The translations under genes and the position numbers were made by a program. Below, one piece after another: positions 1 to 7,204 of a DNA stretch of 45,701 nt. Source of the DNA: CBDUXP01 sp965371225 [NCBI: uncultured bacterium] (GTDB taxonomy: Bacteria > Abyssobacteria > SURF-5 > CBDUXP01); contig CBDUXP010000030.1 of the NCBI GenBank assembly GCA_965371225.1, positions 1 through 45,701 on the forward strand. The letters run 5' to 3'. Below the pieces are notes generated by a model. It searched no databases. It saw only the letters and a list, made by a program, of their open reading frames with translations, and had not been told where the DNA came from. Each line of letters opens with the position of its first letter. Positions within the stretch are counted from its first letter, which is position 1.

Positions 1-28
1 GTGAATCGTCCGCGCGCACGCCGCCCGC

Positions 29-57
29 TTGCGTTCCGCGGGCCTGCGTGGTTGAAT
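29..57 (+). promoter_or_regulatory. sigma70-like promoter of the glutaredoxin-like gene
   Basis: A -35 TTGCGT (29-34) and a -10 TTGAAT (52-57) are separated by exactly 17 bases, and a purine-rich ribosome binding site (about 73-82) precedes the ATG at 95. The spacing matches other promoters in this window. The assignment is from sequence only. Confidence 0.5.
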
Positions 58-94
58 AGCGCGATTACGCCCGAAGGGAGGGTGGGAATCCGCC

Positions 95-313
95 ATGGCC
101 ACAGTGATATACACCAAGCCCGGCTGCCCGTACTGCGCGGCCGCGATGGAAGATTACGCGGGCCGCGGTGTGGCCTTTGACGAACGGGACGTGAAGGCGA
201 GCGCGGAGATCGAAGCCGAAGCCCTGAAGTGGTCGGACGGGCAGCGCCACGTGCCCATCATCGTTGAGGACGGCACGGTCACCATCGGGTTCAACGGTCA
301 CTGAGGATTCTGA
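95..313 (+). CDS. glutaredoxin-like Uxx-star family protein, probable selenoprotein (TGA at 302-304 read as Sec)
   Basis: This is a small thioredoxin-fold redox protein. The N-terminus carries TKPGCPYC, the glutaredoxin CPYC active site, at about residues 8-15, followed by the cis-Pro loop VPIIV and a GFNGH end. With TGA read as stop, the protein is 69 residues (95-304). The next codons are TGA GGA TTC TGA, so read-through gives Sec-Gly-Phe-stop, which is the C-terminal signature of the Uxx-star glutaredoxin-like (seleno)proteins. A hairpin with the geometry of a bacterial SECIS element lies directly downstream. A promoter lies upstream and a rho-independent terminator follows, so the gene is monocistronic. 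The glutaredoxin fold is clear; Sec insertion is inferred, since the sel genes are not in this window. The alternative is an ordinary protein ending at 304. Confidence 0.75.
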
Positions 314-338
314 GTCGCCTGGCCGTGCGCCGGGCTTC
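305..338 (+). promoter_or_regulatory. candidate bacterial SECIS hairpin
   Basis: Bases 317-323 pair with 329-335 in a 7-bp stem with one G-U pair. They enclose a 5-base loop CGTGC (324-328) whose second base is G. A short lower stem (312-314 with 336-338) is separated by a 2-base bulge. The loop starts 19 bases after the TGA at 302-304. Bacterial SECIS models call for a loop roughly 16-37 bases after the UGA with a G in its first two positions. The pairing is seen in the sequence; the function is inferred. Confidence 0.5.
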
Positions 339-344
339 CTTCGC

Positions 345-376
345 CCCGCGGCCGCGGTCGGCGCCGCGGGTTTTTT
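345..376 (+). terminator. rho-independent terminator after the glutaredoxin-like gene
   Basis: A perfect 8-bp stem, CCCGCGGC (345-352) with GCCGCGGG (363-370), has a 10-base loop and is followed at once by six T residues (371-376). It separates the small redox gene from the MFS gene. Confidence 0.75.
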
Positions 377-405
377 ACTTCCTTTGCACGCCCATGTAAG
401 TACTG

Positions 406-1701
406 ATGGCCCAGACTGAAGAACTGCGCATAGACGCCGCGGGGGGAGACCGGCAGGCGGAGTTCGACGCGTTCGTGGCCACCCACCTGCGCCGCAACTA
501 CATCGTCAACCTGCTGTACGGGCTGTTCGGCACGACGGGGTTCCGGCTCATCATGGCCCCCACGTTCGTGCCGCAGTACATCAAGGCGCTCAGCGGGTCG
601 AACACGGTGGTCGGGCTGCTCCAACTGGTAGGCGCCATCACGCGCACCACCTCGCCCGTGTTCGCGGTGTCCTTCGCCGAGGCGCGGTACCTGCGCCTGC
701 GCGTGGTGGGCATGGGTCTGGCCATGCGGAGCCAGATCCTGCTCATGGCGTTGGCGGGCCTCTTCCTGCCGACCCACATCAACATTATCGCGTTCTTCGC
801 GTGTTATGCGCTGTTCAACCTGTTCCTCGGCTACCAGAACGTGCTCTACAACACCACCATGTCCAAAGTGATCCCCACGCGGATTCGGGGCACGTTTATC
901 GGGATGCGGAATTTCCTGGGGGGATTGACTGCGTTCTTCGTGGCGCGGCTGGCGGGGCGGCTCAGCGAGGGGCTCGAGTTTCCCCTGTCCTATTCGTACA
1001 CGTACGTGACGGCGTTCGTGCTGACCGTCATCGGCATTGGGTTCTTCTCGCTGACGCGGGAGCCGGCCGCCCCGATCGACCACCCGCCGGCCCCGTCGGC
1101 CCGCGAGCGCTTGCGTCTCATGTGGGCCATGACGCACGCCGACCCCAGCTACCGCAACTACATCGTGGCGCGCCTGCTCAGTACGGCGGCCTTTGTGGCG
1201 CAGCCGTTTTACATTATCTATGCCTCGGAATCCCTCGGGCTGGACTTCGCCGATATCGCGGTGGTCACGAGCACCCTCTTCATCGCGCAGACGGCCGCCT
1301 CCATCGTGTGGGGGCAGGTGGCCGACCGGATGGGATTTCGCTTCGTGTTCCTGTTCGCCATTGTGCTCTGGCTCATCGCCACCGTGCTGTTGCTGGCGAT
1401 GCCGCCCACCCTGGGGTTGATGCATGTGGTGTTCGCACTCGTCGGGCCGGCCACCGGTGGCTACATGATGGCGACGAACAATCTCGTGCTGGAATTCGGC
1501 ACCATGGAGGACCGGCCCCAGCGCATCGCGGTGGCCTCCATGACCAGCGAGGCGGTGCGCGGGGTGGCGCCGTTTATGGGCGGGCTCCTGGCCGACGCGG
1601 TGGGCTACAAGCCGGTCTTTGCGATCAGTCTCGGGTGCCTGCTCCTCGCCGCCGTCGTCATGCACACGATGGTGGAGGAGCCGCGGTTCGCCAACCGTTA
1701 G
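406..1701 (+). CDS. major facilitator superfamily transporter
   Basis: A 431-residue polytopic inner-membrane protein of typical MFS length, with about 12 hydrophobic segments in two halves. The first segments begin near residue 33 (NYIVNLLYGLFG) and a charged loop near residues 222-245 separates the halves. A WGQVADRMGFRF stretch near residue 302 resembles the MFS loop motif (G-x-x-x-D-R-x-G-R-R type). The substrate cannot be told from sequence. The ATG at 406 has no strong ribosome binding site. The stop codon overlaps that of the convergent hydrolase gene in a shared TTAG (1698-1701). The gene is probably transcribed alone. Confidence 0.85.
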   Translation: MAQTEELRIDAAGGDRQAEFDAFVATHLRRNYIVNLLYGLFGTTGFRLIMAPTFVPQYIKALSGSNTVVGLLQLVGAITRTTSPVFAVSFAEARYLRLRVVGMGLAMRSQILLMALAGLFLPTHINIIAFFACYALFNLFLGYQNVLYNTTMSKVIPTRIRGTFIGMRNFLGGLTAFFVARLAGRLSEGLEFPLSYSYTYVTAFVLTVIGIGFFSLTREPAAPIDHPPAPSARERLRLMWAMTHADPSYRNYIVARLLSTAAFVAQPFYIIYASESLGLDFADIAVVTSTLFIAQTAASIVWGQVADRMGFRFVFLFAIVLWLIATVLLLAMPPTLGLMHVVFALVGPATGGYMMATNNLVLEFGTMEDRPQRIAVASMTSEAVRGVAPFMGGLLADAVGYKPVFAISLGCLLLAAVVMHTMVEEPRFANR

Positions 1702-2525
1702 TGGCGCGCGAGAAAGTCCGCGGCGACGCGGCCGACTTCGGCGGGCGCATCCTCCTGGAGGAAGTGGCCCGCCTCGTCCAGGATATGCATCTCGGACTCC
1801 GCGATGCGCTTGTGGAACCGGTGCCCGCCGCCGACGGGGGCGAACACGTCCTGCCCGCCCCAGATGATGCACGTGGGGGGCGCGACCTCGCCCAGCCTCC
1901 ACTCCCGGCCCTCGAGCTTCGCGAAATCGCCTGACCGGTACAGGGCGAGCTTGGCCGCGGCCCGGTCCGGAGTGGCGTGGCCCTTCCAGTATTCGGCGAT
2001 GGCGTCGTCGGGCAGCGTCGGGCAGATGCCCCGCAGCATGCCGCCCATCCCCTCCTGCGTGATGGAGTCGACGAGCGCTTCCCCCTCGCCGGCAATGCGG
2101 TAGGTCTTCGCGAACGCATGCCACCGCCCGTCGCTGAAGAAGCCCGTGTCGGTGATCACCAGGCTGCGTACCTTCTCCGGATGCTCCGTCACCCACCAGA
2201 GTCCGATGAGCCCACCCCAGTCGTGAACGACCAGGTCGACCGGGGATATTTGCAGGGCGCCGACGAAGTCATCCACGAATTGCACGTGTTCCTCCCACGT
2301 GCCCGCGCGGCCGCCCAGCTCGGAGTCGCCGAACCCCGGCAGGTCCGGCGCGAGAACGCGGCCGACGGCGGCCAGGTGCGGGGCCACGTTGCGCCACAGG
2401 TAGGAGGACGTGGGATACCCGTGCAGGCAGAGGATCGTGCGGTCCTCGGCGTCAGCGGGGCCGGGCCACTCGCGATAGGCCGCTGCCGCGCCGGCGACGG
2501 TGACGGTCTGTACGTCAGGATTCAC
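1698..2525 (-). CDS. alpha/beta hydrolase, haloalkane-dehalogenase-like
   Basis: A 275-residue alpha/beta-hydrolase. It shows the HGYPTSSYLWRN oxyanion region (about residue 35), the nucleophile elbow VHDWGG (Asp nucleophile with the adjacent Trp that binds halide in dehalogenases), an acid residue in IWGGQDVFAP and the catalytic His in EAGHFLQED. The last motif and TSSYLWRN are very close to haloalkane dehalogenases of the DhaA/LinB type. However, the halide-stabilising Asn of HGNP is Tyr here, so the substrate may differ (for example an epoxide or ester). The start is GTG at 2525 with GGAGG 11 bases upstream. It is divergent from the acyl-CoA dehydrogenase and convergent with the transporter. 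The fold is certain, the dehalogenase activity is not. Confidence 0.85.
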   Translation of the reverse strand: MNPDVQTVTVAGAAAAYREWPGPADAEDRTILCLHGYPTSSYLWRNVAPHLAAVGRVLAPDLPGFGDSELGGRAGTWEEHVQFVDDFVGALQISPVDLVVHDWGGLIGLWWVTEHPEKVRSLVITDTGFFSDGRWHAFAKTYRIAGEGEALVDSITQEGMGGMLRGICPTLPDDAIAEYWKGHATPDRAAAKLALYRSGDFAKLEGREWRLGEVAPPTCIIWGGQDVFAPVGGGHRFHKRIAESEMHILDEAGHFLQEDAPAEVGRVAADFLARH

Positions 2526-2617
2526 GCCGCGTGGTCCTCCGAAATCGGATGTAGTATATGAGACGCTCGCCCGGTTGGGACCGCGCGTCGCCGCGCGAGC
2601 CGGAAGGCAGGTGTGCC

Positions 2618-4351
2618 GTGTCTCAGCCGACTGCTCTCTCGCTCATCGACGTCGGGCGCACCGCCCTGCTGGCGTGGCAGGCCGCGAAGCCCGATAACTT
2701 TTTCGCGTGCGATCCGGACCAGCAGCATCGCCTGCGCATGTACTTGGGCGATGAGGTGTATGCCCAGTGGGAACCGCGGTACCACGCGTTTGGCGAAGCG
2801 TGTGCGGGCGAGATCAACGCGGCGGTCATCGAGAACAACCGCGACGAACACCTGCCGCAATTGCGGCGGTACGACCCTCTGGGGGTGCGCACGGAAACTG
2901 TCGTGCACCATCCCCTCTACCCGCGCATCGGCGATCTCACGTGGGGCACGGGCATCATGGCCGGGTACGCCACGCCCGGCCAGGAACTGGCGCAGATGGG
3001 GCTGTTCTATCTCTCCTGCCAGAACGGGGAGGCGGGCCATAACTGTCCGCTCGCGTGCACGGCCGGACTGATCAAGGCCATCCAGCACGTGGGCAGCGCG
3101 GAGTTGCAGCGGCGGTGGTTGCCCGGTCTGTTCCGCACGGAGCCGGGTGGCTACCTGCGCGGCGCGCAATTTCTGACCGAGGTGCAGGGGGGCAGCGACG
3201 TGGGGGCGAACGCGACCACGGCGGAGGACGCGGGCGATGGCACCTGGCGGCTGAACGGCGAGAAATGGTTTTGTTCTGTTGCGGATGCGGACCTGTACCT
3301 GGTGACTGCGCGCGCCGACCAGTCGCGGCCGGGCACGCCCGGTCTGGCCATGTTCCTGGTACCGCGCGTGCTTGAGGACGGGCGCATCAATGGAATGTAC
3401 CTGCGCCGGCTCAAGTCCAAGCTGGGCACGCGGTCCATGGCCTCGGCCGAGATGGATTTGCGGGAGGCGGTCGCGTATCCCATCGGCCCCATCGCGGGCA
3501 GCTTCAAGAACGCGCTCAAGTTTGTCATCACGACCTCGCGCCTGTATAACGCGACGACCAACGTGGGCATGATGCGCCGCGCCTTGATCGAAGCGACCAC
3601 GTACGCCCGGTACCGCACCGCGTTCGACCACGTGATCCTCCAGTACCCGCTGGTGCAGGATTCCCTGGCGCGGATCAAGACGGCGACGCAGGCCAACGCG
3701 GCATCCACATTCTACCTGCTCCATCTCGGCGACCGCATCGTCCGTGGCGAAGCCACCGACGTCGAACGGGCGACGTTCCGGATCGGCGTCGGCGTGAACA
3801 AGTACCGCGCCTCGTACGAGGGTACCGGTATCATCCGCGAGGCGATGGAGGTTCTGGCCGGGAACGGGGCGATCGAGGACTTCTCCGTACTGCCGCGACT
3901 GCTGCGCGATTCGCTCGTCTGCGAAATGTGGGAAGGCACGCACAATGTCTTGGCGCAACAGGTGCTGCGCGACATGCAGAAGCAGGCGTTCCACACCGGC
4001 TTCTTCGCGTGCCTGCGCTCGCTCCTGGACACGGTGGCGGACGGGACCCTGCAGGCCGCGACGGAGGCGGCGGGGCACCTGCTGGACGACACGGCGGCGC
4101 GGGCCGAGCGGGTGTTGGCTGGAGACACCGCCTACGCCGCGCGGCACATCCGGGCGACGCTGGACGCCATGGCGGACGTGCTGCAGCTCACGTGCCTGCT
4201 GCGCGAGGCGCAGTGGCAGCGGTCACAGGGCATTGCCACCGACAAGGCGGACGTGATCGACCAGTTCGTGCACCTGCGCCTGCGGCCGACCGCGCCTATG
4301 GACGACGACACGCTGGCCGGGCGGGTGGAGCGGCTGGTGCAAACCTACTAG
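2618..4351 (+). CDS. AidB-like acyl-CoA dehydrogenase
   Basis: A flavin-dependent acyl-CoA dehydrogenase of the long AidB-like branch, about 577 residues. FAD and substrate-binding regions are recognisable: QFLTEVQGGSDVGAN, the NGEKWFCSVADADLYLV strand and RLKSKLGTRSMASAEM. The putative catalytic Glu is E439 in MWEGTHNVL, and GTGIIREAMEVLAGNGAIE precedes it. A C-terminal helical extension of more than 100 residues follows, as in AidB. The start is taken as GTG at 2618, preceded by GGAAGGCAGG; an in-frame ATG at 2558 would add 20 low-complexity residues. It probably oxidises a branched or unusual acyl-CoA, or acts in alkylation protection as proposed for AidB. The substrate is unknown. Confidence 0.88.
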   Translation: MSQPTALSLIDVGRTALLAWQAAKPDNFFACDPDQQHRLRMYLGDEVYAQWEPRYHAFGEACAGEINAAVIENNRDEHLPQLRRYDPLGVRTETVVHHPLYPRIGDLTWGTGIMAGYATPGQELAQMGLFYLSCQNGEAGHNCPLACTAGLIKAIQHVGSAELQRRWLPGLFRTEPGGYLRGAQFLTEVQGGSDVGANATTAEDAGDGTWRLNGEKWFCSVADADLYLVTARADQSRPGTPGLAMFLVPRVLEDGRINGMYLRRLKSKLGTRSMASAEMDLREAVAYPIGPIAGSFKNALKFVITTSRLYNATTNVGMMRRALIEATTYARYRTAFDHVILQYPLVQDSLARIKTATQANAASTFYLLHLGDRIVRGEATDVERATFRIGVGVNKYRASYEGTGIIREAMEVLAGNGAIEDFSVLPRLLRDSLVCEMWEGTHNVLAQQVLRDMQKQAFHTGFFACLRSLLDTVADGTLQAATEAAGHLLDDTAARAERVLAGDTAYAARHIRATLDAMADVLQLTCLLREAQWQRSQGIATDKADVIDQFVHLRLRPTAPMDDDTLAGRVERLVQTY

Positions 4352-4360
4352 CACCCGGGC

Positions 4361-4390
4361 TTGCGCCGCCGCCTGGCGGCGGTGTTCAAT
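4361..4390 (+). promoter_or_regulatory. possible promoter and hairpin between acyl-CoA dehydrogenase and small ORF
   Basis: CCGCCGC (4366-4372) pairs with GCGGCGG (4376-4382) around a CTG loop, but no T-run follows, so it is a poor terminator. TTGCGC (4361-4366) and TTCAAT (4385-4390), 18 bases apart, could be a weak promoter for the small gene at 4422. Either reading is tentative. Confidence 0.3.
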
Positions 4391-4421
4391 ACCGGTCCCA
4401 TCCCTGCCCGGAGGAAGCCGC

Positions 4422-4676
4422 ATGTTAGTCCAGCAGAACGATTTGCCGCGGATCATTCATGGCGCCGTCTTCCCCCGGCATCCCCGCCACGGCCCTGCGA
4501 TCGCGTTTACGACGGAAGGCGCATGGCCGTACGAAGAGGGGACCCTGCCAAAGAATTCCATGGCCTATGAGCCCGTAACCGAGGTGGCCCCGGCCATGGG
4601 CAAGCTGCTGGCTACGATCACACCGGAACAGGCAGCGGAGCGGGACGTGGAGGCCGCGCAGTGCGCCGCGCTTTAA
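4422..4676 (+). CDS. small hypothetical protein (84 aa)
   Basis: A short soluble protein I do not recognise. It has no signal peptide, membrane segment or metal-binding pattern. The sequence is rich in Pro, Ala and acidic residues, with a short basic patch (PRHPRHGP) near residue 18 and an acidic C-terminal third. A near-ideal ribosome binding site, GGAGGA (4410-4415), lies six bases before the ATG, which is the main evidence that it is a real gene. It follows the acyl-CoA dehydrogenase by 70 bases on the same strand and could be co-transcribed with it. Function unknown. Confidence 0.6.
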   Translation: MLVQQNDLPRIIHGAVFPRHPRHGPAIAFTTEGAWPYEEGTLPKNSMAYEPVTEVAPAMGKLLATITPEQAAERDVEAAQCAAL

Positions 4677-4842
4677 GCGTTGGGCTGGCCCTCGCCCTTG
4701 CGCCCGTCCGCGGAGGTCGTGGCGGTTGGTCACCAGCGGGCCCCTCTTTCCATATTCTCAGCCGCCATGTGGCTCATGGATGGAGCGGCAGCGGCCTGCT
4801 ACCGGGTGCCGACCGGATCCGAAGTAGCATGGCAACCCCGTT

Positions 4843-6786
4843 GTGACGGAGGCAACTGGTGGCGGTGTGCCAGAGGCGCCGAATCGCCAGAGCGAGGTGG
4901 CGGGTGAGGACACGCGCACGGTTGGGCGCGTTGCGCTCGCCCTTGCAGTTGTCGGCCTCGGGGTACTGCTCACCGTGGGGATGGATGGGGACGACTACTT
5001 TGTGCTCACGCAATGCCGGCGCCTGCCTCCGGGGGAGTTTCTGGGCCTTTTCTGGCCCGTGCAGAACATTTCCTACCGTTTCTTAGTCTTCGCTCTACCG
5101 TGGGGGCTGAGTTGGGTCTGCGACCAACCGGATCGTGCGCTCATTGTCCTGGGTTCCATCCTGTTCGTACCGAAATTCTGGATGTTGTACGTCTGCACGC
5201 GCTGGGTGCTGGGCAGCGCACGGCAGGCCCTGCTCTTGGCGTTGCTGGCGAGTCTCGCGTTCTTTCCGTTTCCCTGGGTGTACCGCACCGGACACGCGCG
5301 GCTCTGGCTGCTGCTGAGCCTGTGGTGCTGGATGCGCTGGTGGGACACGGGTCAGCGGAAGCACCTGCTGGCCTTCATGCTTGCGGATACGGTGGGGCTA
5401 TTCACCTACGAGTTACAACTCATGGTGCCGGTGTTGTGCTATTGCGCTGCGGTCATCCGGAACGGCGCGCCCGCGTTCCGGCAGCTCTGCGGCCCACGGT
5501 TCCGCGCCAGCGTGGTGTTCGCACTTCCCACGCTGCTGTACGCCAGCGTGCGATTTGGCGTGCTGGGGCAGTACCACTACTACGCCAGCGTTCCCGATGA
5601 ATTGACCGGTGCCACCGCGGGCCCACTCTGGGGAGTGACCAGCGCCGTCCTGCGGACCCTGACTGACGCTTGGGGGGCGGCGCTGGCATTCGGGTTCCCT
5701 CCACCGGGATCCTGGCTCGTGCCGACGGTGATCCTGGGCGCCATAACCCTGGCCGTGGTCCGGCACTGGTCGGCGGTGCGTAGCCGTCTCGTGCAGGGAT
5801 GTGCGGCGGCGGCGTTTGCGACTGCCTTGCTGCTTCCACTGACCGGCGTGTTCAAGCTGACCGGGGGGCTGTATTTTGCTACCTGGGGGCTCGGGCTCGT
5901 GCTCCTCACCCTCTTGCAGCCGGTACGAGGGGTCAGGGTGGAGGCTGCGATGCTCGCCTTGGTGCTCTTCGAAGCCGGGAACGCGGTCGGGCGCGTCCGG
6001 GCGGTCGGGCAACGCGCGGCCGCCCAACGAGAGTTCGCGCGCGAACTGCAGCGTGCGGTGCCGACCGACAAGGGGCCGGCTTATGTCCTCGTGCGGGATA
6101 TGCCCGCGTTTGCACCGGGAGGGTGGCCGATGGGCACGACGGCCGACTCGCTTGGACGCGGGCTGTTGCCGTGGCCACAGGCCGGTGACGTGCGTGTCGC
6201 GAGTTGGGGGGGGGAGGTGCCGAACGTGCCCCATTGGATTTTCCAGTGGCTGGAGCCGCCACAGCGCTCGGCGTGGCCGCTGGCGCTGTTCGTGTGGGAG
6301 AAGGGGCGCTTGTTGCCTGACCCCATGGCGGCACACGTGCTTCCCTTAGCGTCGCGTCCGCGCGAGTGGGCGGCGGAACAGGACGCCGGGTTTCGCGCGT
6401 GGCAGGGGAACATCTCCTTGCGCCGCCTCCCGAACGAACGCGGCGTCTGGCGAGCGACGGACGCGACCGTTACGCTGAGTGGCCCCCTCATGCCAGCCAG
6501 CAAAGAGCGGTTTCGGTCCGTGTTTCTCCGGATCCAACTGACGGCACGAAGACCGGGGACCGCAGTGGTCCGCGTATTCGGGGAAACGGTTGCGATCGCT
6601 GACACCACCCTGTGGCCCTCGTTGACCTGTTGGGTCCCGCTGGACGGGGCTTGGCATGACGTCTGGCTACCGTTGAACAGCAATCCCCAGTTTGGCATGT
6701 TTCGGCCCGTGCGCCGGCTGCATGTGCGTGTGGAAGGGCAGCGGGACATGGTGCTTGCCTTCGAACGCATAGCACTCGTTCCGTAG
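4843..6786 (+). CDS. polytopic membrane protein, GT-C glycosyltransferase-like
   Basis: A 647-residue protein. After a short cytoplasmic N-terminus it has about ten hydrophobic segments (roughly residues 24-400), then a soluble C-terminal domain of about 250 residues. The first extracytoplasmic loop contains MDGDDYFVL, an acidic pair after the first helix as in GT-C fold glycosyltransferases, followed by a VQNISYRFLVF stretch. The C-terminal region looks beta-rich and may bind carbohydrate. The start is GTG at 4843. A TAGCAT -10-like element (4825-4830) lies only 12 bases upstream, so the transcript may be nearly leaderless. No polysaccharide genes surround it. The large protein at 27984 has a similar layout but no obvious close similarity. 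Specific function is uncertain. Confidence 0.7.
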   Translation: MTEATGGGVPEAPNRQSEVAGEDTRTVGRVALALAVVGLGVLLTVGMDGDDYFVLTQCRRLPPGEFLGLFWPVQNISYRFLVFALPWGLSWVCDQPDRALIVLGSILFVPKFWMLYVCTRWVLGSARQALLLALLASLAFFPFPWVYRTGHARLWLLLSLWCWMRWWDTGQRKHLLAFMLADTVGLFTYELQLMVPVLCYCAAVIRNGAPAFRQLCGPRFRASVVFALPTLLYASVRFGVLGQYHYYASVPDELTGATAGPLWGVTSAVLRTLTDAWGAALAFGFPPPGSWLVPTVILGAITLAVVRHWSAVRSRLVQGCAAAAFATALLLPLTGVFKLTGGLYFATWGLGLVLLTLLQPVRGVRVEAAMLALVLFEAGNAVGRVRAVGQRAAAQREFARELQRAVPTDKGPAYVLVRDMPAFAPGGWPMGTTADSLGRGLLPWPQAGDVRVASWGGEVPNVPHWIFQWLEPPQRSAWPLALFVWEKGRLLPDPMAAHVLPLASRPREWAAEQDAGFRAWQGNISLRRLPNERGVWRATDATVTLSGPLMPASKERFRSVFLRIQLTARRPGTAVVRVFGETVAIADTTLWPSLTCWVPLDGAWHDVWLPLNSNPQFGMFRPVRRLHVRVEGQRDMVLAFERIALVP

Positions 6787-6824
6787 CGAATTCTGCTGAC
6801 GCGCCACGCACCACCACAGCTCTG

Positions 6825-6840
6825 CCCCGACTGGCCGGGG
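6825..6840. terminator. possible bidirectional hairpin between convergent genes
   Basis: CCCCG (6825-6829) pairs with CGGGG (6836-6840) across a 6-base loop, between the stop of the membrane protein and the stop of the DUF779 gene. There is no T-run on either side, so support is weak. Confidence 0.25.
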
Positions 6841-6846
6841 AACCGC

Positions 6847-7194
6847 TCAGGCGTTTGGGCCGCTGGTCTGCGTCAGCACGAACCGGCAGCCCAGGTCCAC
6901 CTCGGCCGAGAAGCTGTCGCTCACCACGCCCTCGTGCACCTCGATGGTGAGGCGGACCGGCGTCGTGAACAGGTCCGCGAGCCACGTAGGCATGTATCCC
7001 TTCACGCCGCCCACTTCGCCGATCTGCACCCGATCCGTACCGAGCACGTAGCGATCGTACAGGTACGGCGACGTCGCTTCACAGCATCCGCCGTCGAAGA
7101 CGAGGGTCAGGTCGTCGCCCCGCTCCGCCCGCACCCGGTCGATGACGGCCAGGGCGGCCTCCGTCGCGTCCAGGGTCAGGCAGTCGGCGGCCAC
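6847..7194 (-). CDS. DUF779 domain protein
   Basis: A 115-residue protein matching the DUF779 family, with the characteristic FDGGCCEATSPYLY segment (residues 33-46), the GxxxGYMPTWLADLF segment and a beta-rich C-terminus. It lies 10 bases downstream of the aldehyde dehydrogenase in the same leftward operon. DUF779 genes are typically found next to aldehyde dehydrogenases of this group, which suggests an accessory role for that enzyme. The paired cysteines in GGCC could bind metal or take part in redox chemistry. Biochemical function is not established. Confidence 0.85.
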   Translation of the reverse strand: MAADCLTLDATEAALAVIDRVRAERGDDLTLVFDGGCCEATSPYLYDRYVLGTDRVQIGEVGGVKGYMPTWLADLFTTPVRLTIEVHEGVVSDSFSAEVDLGCRFVLTQTSGPNA

Positions 7195-7204
7195 CGCGCG
7201 GACG

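Noticed and set aside
298-2196. Very long open frame on the minus strand opposite the MFS and hydrolase genes
   Set aside because: Arg/His/Gly-rich translation with no recognisable domain, lying antisense to the clearly recognised transporter; a by-product of high G+C.
2558-2617. ATG at 2558 as start of the acyl-CoA dehydrogenase
   Set aside because: It adds residues of no family match, and a better ribosome binding site precedes GTG 2618.
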